Below are positions 11,801 to 44,700 of a DNA stretch of 64,000 bases, piece after piece. The notes below the pieces were generated by a model that saw only the letters and a list, made by a program, of their open reading frames with translations, made no database searches and had not been told where the DNA came from. Within the stretch, counting starts at the first letter, position 1. Each line of letters starts with the position of its first letter. The position numbers and the translations under genes are program-made. The DNA comes from Serinus canaria (taxonomy: Eukaryota; Chordata; Aves; Passeriformes; Fringillidae). Location: positions 3,199,072 to 3,263,071 of the forward strand of contig NC_066329.1 of NCBI RefSeq assembly GCF_022539315.1, written 5' to 3'.

Positions 11801-13680
11801 AAAACAGTACATCTGGCAGCATGCTCACAGGATTTAATTCTTGCCTCTCAAGGGACTGTATACTTTGTCATTTAAGCAGCTCAATTATTTCAGTATCATT
11901 TTATTTTCCCATAGTTTCTGTTTATCCAAGAGGATTTGGACACAAAAATCAGTTTTTAAAATCTCTGTGAACTCACCCTGATTTTATCAATGCAATCATA
12001 TGTATTGTGGGCTCTGATGCAAGAAATCCTAGTGAAGGAACTTGCAGTAGTGAGGGGCAGCACAGCTGTAAGCACTTTGGAGAGCTCAGCACACTTTCTT
12101 TGTTCCAGGTCAGAAAGGGTGCACCATCGAAATTTCTTCCCTATAGGGTCAAAAAAGAAGTCAAGATTTGTAGGATTTTATGAAAAACCCTCAGTTTAAC
12201 ACCTTATGGAAGAGAGAGGTTATTCTATTTTATTTAACTTCCCAATAGCTTGATTGTGCTCATCCACAGTCACACACTTAGAGGCACCCAAGAGATGTGC
12301 CCATGTGTGACCAAGGTCACTTTTTCACAACATGAGGACAACATTTGATGCTGAATCTTTAATATGTCTCTTTGCTTCCTTTTGACTGAAAGCAACCAAA
12401 CAGTTTAGGCAGATTTTTCAAGAATCAGCAATTATTATGGCAAGATCTTTTGCCACAGAATCTTCCTTGCTTCAACCCTAGTGAATTTTAGGTAAGGCTG
12501 CCACCCAAAATTAGGAGGAACCAAAGGTAAGGATGTGTCTAGGGCTATGGCCTTTTTTTCTTCTTGGCATAGCAAGAGAAGCAATGGCACTTATAATGTA
12601 GGGTAACCACCTTCCTGTTACCAGAGTGCAGATTTTCTCCCAACAAGTCAACTGGGAAGAGAGTCTCTCAGAGCACAGACCTCCTAACCTTGATGTAAAC
12701 ATGCATTCTCTGGGGTTTATCAGTTTTACTGCTGCCCTTGGTTATCAATACAGGCCATTCTTTTAACCTTTGCTCTGCTGTTTCCCCTGGTGCTTTCACA
12801 CACCAAAATGATGCAATTAAGGGCAGAGCTGAAGGTGAAACTTCCTTTTTCAGAAGGACTTGGAGGCTTGGTGGGTTTAAACCAACTATAAAGCTACATC
12901 TTAAAGGAATCCAGACATGCCAACAAAATTTCCTCTTTTGCTTTAGACAGCAATTACTCCATCTTGTATTATTCCTCTGAAATATATCATCATATGCATC
13001 TCCAAGAAGATACTAGACATTTAAGGAGAAAAAAAAGTGATTGTTGTACACAAAATTAGCATGCAGTTATGTAACTCGAGAGAATCTTAAGCCATGTAAT
13101 GAAAACCAGGACTGAACACACAGCAAATGCCACAATAACTCTAACATTGTCATTTCCAGATGTTTAACCATTTGACTCTCTGGAGAACTATTAATACTAG
13201 CAATGTGTACAATTAAATCATTGAGGTTTTTATTTCTTTGAGCATAGCATCAGACATTAGTCCTCCACTTGTTTTGGTGTTAATTCAGCACAATTCCATG
13301 AAGAACCAGTAGTGGTTTTAGAGAGGAGCAGCTTGAGGTCCCCTGCTTCAGTCTGACACCGCTAACCGCTAACCGAAGTAAGTACGCAGATCTCAGCTAT
13401 TCAAAGGAAACAAAGCCTCACTGAATTACTAAGGAAGTTGTGTATCAAGCTGCTTCAAAACTAAAAGGTCACCATCTGCCAATGATCAAACAGAAAAAAT
13501 ACAGGCACAGCTTTAACTGCAACTTCTTTCTTTGCACAGAGGAAAACAAAACCAAAGCATTTATTAGTTTGAACGTCACCCACCCAGAGGCAACCTTTCT
13601 CTCTCCCTCTCTGCATCAGCCTTACCTGAAGCCAGCAAAGAGAAGGTGATTAGGACAATTAAAATCACTGTCTTCATCAT
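4596..13680 (-). CDS. Transferrin-family secreted bilobal protein, probably not a classical iron binder
   Basis: Seventeen coding exons, in gene order: 13626-13680, 11977-12140, 11527-11626, 10948-11124, 10607-10769, 10436-10500, 9663-9820, 9002-9188, 8698-8846, 8402-8492, 8031-8099, 7631-7813, 7194-7350, 6405-6487, 5447-5631, 4933-5119, 4596-4645. Every junction has GT-AG ends and compatible phase, giving 2,223 bases and about 740 residues. Both lobes carry clear transferrin blocks (RWCTLSDLEQRKCAEL, DYELLCADG, LLFRDATQ; RWCCISDAE, DFELLCPDG, LLFKDTTQ). Seventeen coding exons is the usual number for transferrin genes. The protein has a signal peptide and ends in ICASSSN, with no hydrophobic tail, so it should be secreted rather than GPI-anchored like melanotransferrin. 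NXS/T sequons occur in YFNASC, QNDTEN and FNCTPA. Most metal and anion ligands are replaced (see findings). The orthologue is uncertain: it is not ovotransferrin-like in its ligands, and I cannot name it. Confidence 0.9.
9002..12140 (-). CDS. Transferrin-like gene, N-lobe exons 2-8
   Basis: These exons encode residues about 19-356. The lobe opens with FRWCTLSDLEQRKC, the standard transferrin start. Aligned by eye to human serotransferrin and hen ovotransferrin, the aspartate ligand is kept (SLDAGD, about D83) and the second tyrosine ligand is kept (TEYSTC, about Y263). The first tyrosine is valine (NCVFAVAIAK, about V110), the histidine ligand is arginine (GPGRGIVTR, about R274), the anion-site threonine is asparagine (SCHNG, about N134), and the anion-site arginine is tryptophan (about W138). 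Cysteine spacing around the SCH, ASCIPG, CALCQG and SCLKDG blocks is conserved, so the fold should be retained. Confidence 0.85.
13626..13680 (-). CDS. Transferrin-like gene, exon 1: signal peptide
   Basis: The exon starts with two consecutive ATG codons and encodes MMKTVILIVLITFSLLAS, a typical short signal peptide with a hydrophobic core and small residues near the expected cleavage site. It ends TCAG|GTAAG. The upper of the two ATGs is taken as the start; the second is equally usable. About 1.5 kb of intron separates it from the first mature-protein exon, as in other transferrin genes. Confidence 0.85.
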
Positions 13681-16600
13681 TACAGCTGCTCAGCAAGGAT
13701 CTTCTCTCTGCCCTGAGCTCTGCCTTCTCATACCAGGAATTCCACAGTGATTACCAAAGTTTCTGGAAGATAACAAGGGGGATTTAGACATCAACGAGGA
13801 TAAACCAAGATTTTAAAGAACTAACTGTCAGAGGATGGTATATCCTTGTATGCAAAGGAGAAAGGGACAGGGTCTCTTTCCTACCCACAGATGGAAAATA
13901 TCCATGTATCTTCTGCTCTATTTTTATCAGACACAGAAAGAAATCTAAGCCTCTGCTTTAAAAAGAAATAGAACTTCTGCTGTTCCAAAAGGTACCCAAA
14001 GCCTTTGGGAGATGGGCAAGATTTACACCTAACTTACAAAAAATATACATAAAGCTAAGTGAATTATCCAAACTACTAACCATATCTCTTTACAGAATAC
14101 TGAAGGGTCCCTCTCACCTGATTTTTTTTTTCACCTGATAATGGCTTATCTACTGAGTAATTTTAAACAAAAAGTAATCCTATGCTTTCCTAAGAATTTA
14201 GAACAGACCTGGGACACTCCTGACTGTCTTGATTCTCTTCATTCCATTCCAGCCCAGCAATTTCACCCAAATTGCTTTATTCCCCTATTGTCTAATGCTT
14301 AATCTGAAGTATTATTACCTCTTAACTACTCTACAGCAGCAATAAACATCATTCATTCTATAGCAGAAAAAAAGTTATATATACACCCTATAGGAGAAAA
14401 AATAAATTTATGTATGTATTATATATAAGCAGAAGTGTCTGATGATGTATGAAATACTGCTAATATGGTTTAATCTTTTCTTTTCAGGAAAGGATTAACT
14501 GCTCCAAGAGCTCTGGAGAAACAGAGTCCTTGTCCTATTTTCCTTCTTCATTTTACAGATCTCCCTGGTGCTTTATCTGCTTCATGTATTTTTGCAGATA
14601 CATTTCCCAGATTTCTTTTGTTGCCTCATGTACCCTTCCTTAGTGATTCAGTCATCATTCCCCACCTGCTTCTTTCACATTCACACATTGCACATTTCCT
14701 GAGTTTCACAATTTCCCTCTCTAGATCTGCAACATTTGTTGAGGTGTTGCTTCCCACTGATCACAGAAGGAGTTACACAGAACCACAGGATGGTTTGGGT
14801 TGGAAGGGACCTTAAAGCTCATCCTGTTCCACCCCTCTGCCAAGGGCAGGGACACCTTCCACTAAATCAGGTTGCTCCAAGCCCCATCCAGCCTGAGACA
14901 TTCCTCATTTCTTCCTGCACTCCCTGGAACAGAGGCTAGACAGAGTTAAAGGAATGGAGTAGGTGTTTATGAAAAGGCCTTCAAAGGATACACCCTGGGC
15001 AGTACAAGAGCCTGGTCGAGGCTACACCCAAGGTGGACACAAGATGGACAACCAGTCATGAGTTTTCACACTTTTTTAAGTCCTGGTCCATTTACATATT
15101 GGGGATAATTGTCCAATTACAGCTTCAGTCCCATCCTCCCAGACTGCTCTCCTCAATTCTCCATTCTTTACACTTTATGGGCCTGAAGCTGCAATGGTGT
15201 CCTTGGTTCTCAGGCTGGACAGGGATTGTTTGGTCTGACTAAACTGTGAAGAGAACTTGCTAGCACTTTATATGAAGTTGACAGCTACACACTAAGGCAG
15301 TACAGAATCTGGAAAATATGAAAGCTTAAACTTAAGGCATCACCTGAACAAAGATTTTCAAGCCCCAAGGTCTCCAGTCTCTCATTTATTGGAGGAGCTG
15401 TGGTATTAATCTCCTCTTTGGCCTGGCTCAGCTGCACAGGCCTAGCACAGCTCTGAACCCTTAGGGAAGTAAGTTTTATCCCTCAGTGAGTGCAGTCTAT
15501 ATAATCTCACCAGATGTTAAAAAACCCCATAAATCTACTAACAAGACACATGATAAAAATAAATTTTTAAAAGTTACATGTCCACATATTTACTTTGAAT
15601 TCCAATGAGAAAGATTAGATAAGGACAGATTATTAATCAGTTTAGCCTTGTGACACTTACTTTACACTATAAACAAGTGTGATACGTTTAACTGCACCTT
15701 AACCTCTGAATCACTTCTCAGTCTATTCTGGGGAAACTTGTCTGTCAGGGCCACCAGTGGGGTGCTCTTACACATCAAAGCTAATGCTTCTTGCACGGCC
15801 TGCACCAAAGAAATGTACCTAACAACATCAAATCCCACTCTCCTTGAGGTTTCACTTTGTGCCAATCCTACCATTATGTACAGGACATGTAAATCCCAAC
15901 AATTTAGTCAGCTAATAATATGACTGTTTCATGAGGTCTGTGTCTGGATTTCCCCTCAAATTTCACATGTTTAGCAAGGAAAGGCTTTCCTGTACATGCT
16001 TGGGATACTTATACAGATACTACTACCTACGGTGATGTGAAAAAGAGGCAGAATCACATGAAGGTGCTATAGGTTTCATTTAGGCCCGGTCAGGAAAAAA
16101 TACAGACATAAATCAGGAACTTAAATTAAATTAATCAGCTTGCCTGAGGACCATGTCCTGAAACACTAAGGATGTGGGAACACAGGCAGGACTTGAATTC
16201 TTTTCCTACTGATTCATCATATGAAACTACCCCTCTGCCACCGTCAGAAAGGTAATTAGCTACTTCCCAGCAGTATAGCATTTATTCATCTAGGGATGCA
16301 TCTAGGAGAGTGAAAACCAAATAACCTCGATAAAATTCACTCTGGGCAGCAGGAAGCCAGGCAAAGGACACCAGAGGAGGAATAGGTGTTACCACACTAC
16401 CCCACCAGACACCTCACTTGGAGGAACAGCATCGTATCTGTCCCATGTCGTGTGTCCTCTCCCTAAATCCCTGCCTTAATATTCCTGGTGGTCCCACACC
16501 TGGGGCAAATACCTTACCTGTGTGCCAATAGCAGCACTGGAACGCAGCTGAACCCCACCTGCCTCATCCTGAGCTCCCAGCAGCAGCGCCCACAACCCCT

Positions 16601-16859
16601 TCGTGGGACAGCTCCATCCCCATAGCACAAACCCTTAGGAGCCACCACTCCGTCCCCACTCTACATCCCCGGGAAAATTCCCCACATCCCGCCTCACAGG
16701 GCCGGCCCTATCCCCACTCCACATAGCCTCAGCCACGACCCCTTTTTCCCCCGCGCCAAGAGAACAGGCCTCCTTACAGATCAACCCCTCCCCCTCTTTA
16801 AAGAACAGCCTCGCACCCGTATCCCCATTCCGGGTCTCCCCTCAGAAATAAACTCCTCC
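13681..16859. other. Intergenic region between the divergent transferrin-like gene and PISD
   Basis: About 3.2 kb separates the two divergent start codons. It should hold the 5' untranslated region and promoter of the transferrin-like gene just above 13,680, though I see no TATA box at a convincing distance. It contains a CR1 fragment at 14,776-14,900 and rises in GC content from about 16,500 into the PISD CpG island. No coding exon was recognised; the short open frames at 14,618-15,242 and 15,662-15,923 have no familiar features. Confidence 0.6.
14776..14900 (-). mobile_element. CR1 LINE fragment (3' end)
   Basis: The block contains GGTTTGGGTTGGAAGGGACC followed by a CATCCTGTTCCA-like stretch and GGGCAGGGACACCTTCCACT, the well-known reverse complement of the avian CR1 3' region. 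The insertion is therefore in minus orientation. It is 5'-truncated, as most CR1 copies are. Exact borders were not determined. Confidence 0.85.
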
Positions 16860-16917
16860 CTACACGGCGGATTCCCTCAGGAATAGCGCCCCTCACGGCC
16901 TCGGCCTCGGCCCCGCC

Positions 16918-17031
16918 CGCCCCCTCATGGCCCCGGTCCCGCCCCCTCACGGCCCCGGTCCCGCCCCCTCACGGCCCCGGTCCCGCCCCCTCACGGCCCC
17001 GGCCCCGCCCCCTCACGGCCGCGGTCCCGCC
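16918..17031. repeat. GC-box minisatellite, about 22-bp unit, five copies
   Basis: A unit containing CCCCTCACGGCCCCGG followed by TCCCGCC is repeated about five times head to tail with few mismatches (CATGG in the first copy, CCCCGCC and GCGG variants in the last two). Each copy carries a GC box of the Sp1 type (CCGCCCC), so the repeat multiplies a promoter element. It ends about 80 bases before the PISD start codon. Confidence 0.85.
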
Positions 17032-17109
17032 TCTGGCCCCGCCCCCCGCCCTGCTCCCGCCCTCCCGCGCGGGACGCGGCAGAGGACGCGGCGGTGGCGG
17101 CGTGGGAAG

Positions 17110-38989
<21,880 letters not shown>

Positions 38990-41779
38990 GAACTGTCTCA
39001 GCAGGAAGATTTTCTATAAAAAGGGACTCTTCCACACCACTGAGTGTTTCACTTATCAAGTTTGTATCACTCAGCAGGACCTGGGTGAGGAGGAAGAAAG
39101 ATGTCACTGCTTCATTAAACTTGAAAATATTTGGTCTACATTTACCTGCTGCTGAATGTAGAAACTGAATTGAATGATCATGGATGTATTGGGTACAGCT
39201 GCCTTTAAAGATGTTGCCCATGGTGGTTTCAGGCCCACCCTGTGCCTGTAGTCTTTCATGTTCTCCCCTGAATGTGCCACAGGATAATTATGTTCTTAGA
39301 GCCTCTAAGTCCCTTTTAAGCCTTTCTAGGCAGGTGCAGTAGGAAAGGGTGGAGGTAGAGATTACCTGTATTTAAAGGGACACTGACAGGCTGAGTCAGA
39401 CCTTGGACCTTGTATCTACAGAATCTGTTTTTCAGACCTTGAGTAAAGAATATATTCTCATATTTATTTTATTCTAAGAAACCCCACCCAAATTGCTAAA
39501 TAAAAGCAGTCTCTGAATGCCAGATGGCCAAACAGTGAAATTTGCTGGTGTGGCTTCATGGCCCAAACAAAGCAAAATATACAACAGTCAGTCAGTACAA
39601 TGAGTGACACTCATCCCTCATCCTGAGTTTTGTGCTGTTAGACAACTTTAGTTCTTTTGTCTGACATTGTTGCTTTAAAAATGGGCTTTGCACTGTATTT
39701 TAAACCTGAAAATAGTGGCTACATTCCAGACAACAGAACTTGTCATCTTGTGATTTTCTTTCTTTTATTTTTTTAAGACAGACAAAACTGTGTGTCCTCT
39801 TCCTAATCCATGGTTTTATTTTGCTATTCCAGGCCTTAAAGTTTTTGTCTTTATGAAAGACAGTTAACTTCACCTCTTGGAATAAGGAGTTAGAAGACAC
39901 AGGGCATGTTTTTGCTGGGTTATATGAGGGCAACTAAAGTATGCTTTTCCTTTCTGCTATGTATCTTGTTACTTTGTCACTAAATTCTTGAAGAATTAGT
40001 TCCTCTGTTAAAGGAGAGCTTCAGCTACTTCAGGACCAATTTTCATTGTACAGAGTGAAATGCCCTATGCACTGACTGTGTTTAAAGTATTTATGGCTCT
40101 TTAAAGAAATCCCATGTTGCTTCCCAGGTGCTAGTCTGGCCTTCCCTTGACTAGGCAACAACTTCATCTTATTCAAAATACAAAACAAAAAACCACACTG
40201 GCTCTGACTTATACCCTCATACTTTATGCTAGGAATGTGCTGGGGGCTGAAATCTTTGAGCTGAAGCTTAATCCACTGTAAAATTTTAAAGCCTCTTTGT
40301 GACTTCACATCAAGAAGAGTTAAAATCTAACACCTTGGATCTATCTACTGCATGTGGCACTGACAAAAACCACTGCCAAAGTGAAGAGGAATTGAGTTTT
40401 AAAGCAATGTATAAATTGTTTTTTGAGAATAAACTGTTTCAAGTCCCAGCACTCAAACATGATTTTGCTATCCAGAGCTTGTTGGAGTGGACACGCTTAT
40501 GAAACCTGCCTTTGTGCTTTCTGAAAGATTTCTCCTACTACTTCCTTGCTTGAGCTACTTTTCTGCTACTTCAAGGAGATGACAGGCTTTGATGAGCTCT
40601 GATCTCCTAAAGAAACCTTCTTTGTATGCACTGCAGAAAATAGAATCTAATTTTGTTGTACAAATGTCCAGTTTGCCAAGTCCTGTATGCTTAGCTTGTC
40701 ATCGGGAAGGAAGGAATGATAAACTGCCTCTAAGTGATGGAGCCAGGCATGAGTCACATGAGGGTGGCTGTTTGGGTGACAAGCAGGAGAAAATTCATTT
40801 GGCTCCAGGAGTCAGTGTTTCCTCACACAGGGAGGAGTTTGGAAGCTTGAAGTGGCTCTCAGCCACCTATCTTGTTAAAGTTCTTGGTATTAGCAAGTTT
40901 ACTCCTGCAGCAGTATAGTACCAGACACAAGTCTTTTTAAACCTTTGAGAGTGAGAAAAGAGTAAGGCAAATATCAGCTCCAAGAGGATAAAGTTAGGGT
41001 GAGCTTTTTGATTAAACTTCAGTGTCATGTTAACAAGAGAAATCAAATTTGTTCCAGTGGATGAGAGAAAAAGACAACTGAATCTTTTCCTTCTTTTCCA
41101 CTGGGGTCTATGACATCCAGACAGAGCCAAAGGAAGTTTAAGCTTTAATTTCTTCCTACTCAGCAGCATCATCCATAGTATCTGAAGGTAGATATTAGCC
41201 TAGTGATGGAGGATGGGTTGCTTGATGTTTGCTTTATTAGGAATCTCAGAAGGAAGAGAGGATTCAGCATGCAAGTGGCTGTTATGATGGTTTTAATACT
41301 GTGCAGAGCAAGCTAATAAACCAACATTGCTTGTGATGCAGGGGCCAGCAATTCACCCCAGGAGTGAAAAAGTTCCTCGAGGGTACTGATAATGCTGTGA
41401 ATTTCTCCTGCATGGAGAATCCATTTAATTCAACTGTATCAGTAGCACGGTATTTTTGTATGTCAAAGTGTATGACTTACTGACATGAACTCATTTAATT
41501 GCAAACATTTTGAAATAAAGAGTCTTATCTGTGTTGCTTATCTTTGTGGCATGACAGGTAACCTAAACTAGGTATTGCAAGTACAGCATGAGGTAGTTGT
41601 AGCTCCAGTTTGGTTCTGATCAGCTACAGTAACAATAAAAAAAAGCAAAATTATTTTCACTTAATTTATCAAATATAAATTCCATACATAGAACTAAATG
41701 AATGGATACATCTCTTCCATTGTCCCCTGCTATGAAAGGGGCAAAAAGTCCTACCCCTGAGCTGGGAAGTTGGTAGATC
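38990..41779. other. Tail-to-tail 3' region between PISD and SFI1
   Basis: It holds the PISD 3' untranslated region on the plus strand, with AATAAA signals at 39,499, 40,428 and 41,514, and the SFI1 3' untranslated region on the minus strand, with signals in minus orientation at 41,494 (ATTAAA) and 41,233 (AATAAA). If the distal signals are used the two transcripts overlap. No coding exon is visible. The same convergent order exists in human. Confidence 0.65.
39499..39504 (+). terminator. PISD: Candidate polyadenylation signal of PISD (proximal)
   Basis: AATAAA 510 bases after the stop codon, within GCTAAATAAAAGC. Further AATAAA copies at 40,428 and 41,514 would give longer 3' untranslated regions. 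Usage cannot be decided from sequence. Confidence 0.45.
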
Positions 41780-44700
41780 CTACAGATCCAGGGCAAGCTG
41801 GATATCTCGCAGGCGGGCAAGCAGGGCCTGCACGTGATGTCTCTCAGCCCTCTGTGCTGAGGTGAGAGTGCTGATCCTCACCTGCAACTGCAAGGGAACA
41901 CAAGAGCATCAGCATCAACAGAAGTTGGTACAGTCAGACAATATTTAGTCTCTTTGACAGCAAGAGCTGCTCCAGCAGCTTTTGTATTCTCTCACTTGAG
42001 GGCCAGTACATGGCAGATTGTGTCACTCAGGGACAGCTCAGAGGTACCAGTACCCACACCTGGCTGTGTGAACCTGGGGCCTGAGAGCAGGGCAGGACCA
42101 GTCTGCACACAGGGAATTGTCTAGGAAAATTGCAGAAAAATTTTCAGAATGAGTCTATGAAAGCTTGATCCATAGCTAGGAAATAGCCTCAGAAAGGTCT
42201 TCTGGAGCAGGAGTTACATTTCTGAACAAACAAGAAGAGGCATCTACACAGACTCTTCTGCTCCTCAGCCTGTTTCTGACTACAAACTTCCCTTGGACTT
42301 TACTAACAGCTTACTACACAATTCCTCACAGCTACCATCAGCCTTTAGGCTAAGTGCATGGCACAGTGATAATCACTTCAGTAGCTTCCATTTAAATGCT
42401 GTTTACACACCTGACCCAATTCTTCCTGAACTCCTTGCACACCATCTTGGGCTCCTGGTTGCATGCTCATTTCCAGCCACTGCTGCAGAATCTGTGCCTG
42501 CTGCTGACAGCACCTGATAAAATGGATTAGAAGGATTCTTATCCAAATTAAGAGCTCAACAGTCTAAGCCAACTTAGACTTGCAATTGATACTTACAATA
42601 AGACCCATATTTTTGTCTCAAACCAGTCAATGGTTAAAATCTTTTTTAAAAGGTAAAAAAAAAAAACCAAAACCAAAAAACCAAAAGATGCTGGAAAGCA
42701 GAGGAATCTGAAAACTGTCACCTCCACCTCCTGCTTCTAGCCCCTGACTTCTTGTCCTGACACTTAAATTGCCCCCAAGCCCCATTTCTTTTGAGCATTT
42801 CTGTTTTCTTGTTCTAGTAGAGCAGTTACCAAATACCAGCCATCTTTAATTTTTCTAATTAAAAGCTGGAAAAGCTCACTCCTCTTGATAAAATAACTTA
42901 GAGCTAAATTTCAACTGCTCTGCCCTACTCATTTGCACTATCTCCTGATTACACCCAGTGATACCTCTGACATGCTTCTGCAAGAGCTGCCAAAGTTGTA
43001 ATTAAACCACTTGGCTGATTACAGAAGTAGTTATGCACATACTCTCCTTCACCTGGAGTGAACTCCAAAGGAGAAAATAAAAATCTCTGGAACTTTTCTC
43101 TGTTTCATTCACAGCTCTACTGTGAACAGACTGATTGTTTCTAGGATAGATACTCAGAAAAAGTGCAACAGAGTGGACAACATAAGAAAGGCTGGCTAAA
43201 GGGGCATTACTTGAGTTCCTGCTTCCTGCTGTAATAGTACTGCATCTGCTGCTGGATATGCCAGAGTTCAACTTCCACCTTTCTCTCCAACATCATTTCT
43301 TCTCTGGAACTCTGCTTCCTCTTTTCCCCTTCAGCTGAATGGAAGATATAAGGCACAAGCAATGGAGATAGAACAGACATCCACTTTTTCTTATAAAAAA
43401 ACAGAAAATATTTTTAATGACAGGAAAAAAGGAACCCTCCCAACTGCTTTTCATATGTTTGGTTACCCTATGACATGTACCTGTTCACCCCAAAGGATCA
43501 GGTACAGTGAGAGGGCAAGAGTTCTGACAACAGAACAAGCTCTTGAAGACTCAGTCTGAACACAGAAAAGATACAAAATGCTCTGGTGGGTGGTTCAGTA
43601 CTGCAAATACTGTTTTGACATGTTCAGGATTTAGTCTTTCACATTTAATCTAGAAGTAATTAAGTACAGGACTCCTGCAGAACAAATGTCATGCTCTGAT
43701 GTCATTTAAAACACCACAAGGGGAGGTGCTTAGACACCATCTGTCCCTTTACAGCCATACTGTAAGTACAGGGAAATCTCAGAGAGCTCTTCTGGATGAA
43801 CTTCCCTCCTGAAGCAAGTTCTGCTGTACATGTGAACACCCCAGCACCTGAGCACATTCTTGCTGAAAGAACGTTCAAGCAGTTCCCATCCTTCAATGCC
43901 TGGAGCAGGGCTTTAGCCCCCAGACTCAGCAGAATCCATACAACTGAGTTACCTTCCCAGAGAGCAGTACTGGTACCCTCTACCTCCTGATGCTGGCACA
44001 CAAGACTGCCCTGTCTCCCACACATTTTGTGGCAGTGACTTGCAGTCTCATACAGATCAGAGGGGAGGATGAGCAACTGCTGCAGTTTGGATCTGAGGAT
44101 GTACCTGCAGTCTGGTGACTCCCTGTTCCTACCAAGGCTTCAGATGACAGCAGATGTGGCTGCAAATTTGGTGGCAACTTCTTCTCCACAGGATTCTGTT
44201 GAGAGTCTTGGGAATGGGCTCCTTTGTGACCACTGGCAGGCTGACCTCCTCTCTGGAAGGTTAGAATGACACTGGGGTTTTCCTCAAAGGAAATTTATTT
44301 CTTAAATAAACCCTACAAGTAGGATGTGCCTGACCTACTTAGTCCTACTCCCACTCAGACAACCTGTAGGTGCTGAGGCCCTCTCATAAAATCCCACAGA
44401 AGAAGCAGACTTTAAAAGATGGGCTCTTTGATTTCCAGCATGGAGATATTTCAGCAAAATTAAAACTTCCCATTCTGTGTGGACCAAGGAGTTCAAAAAG
44501 CAAACACCTACTTGCAGGTTAAGTGAATTTCAACTTTTTGAAGCTCTCAGACACACCCACTGCTCCTAAGCTGAGTTTCTCTTAAATCCCTGCAATCTGG
44601 AGAGCAAACTGTAACTGCTCTGAACTCCAAAGAGGCGGCAGCACCCTCACGTCACTTGCTAGGAAAAGATCTGGCTAGGAAGACAACCAAGAAAAAGGCA

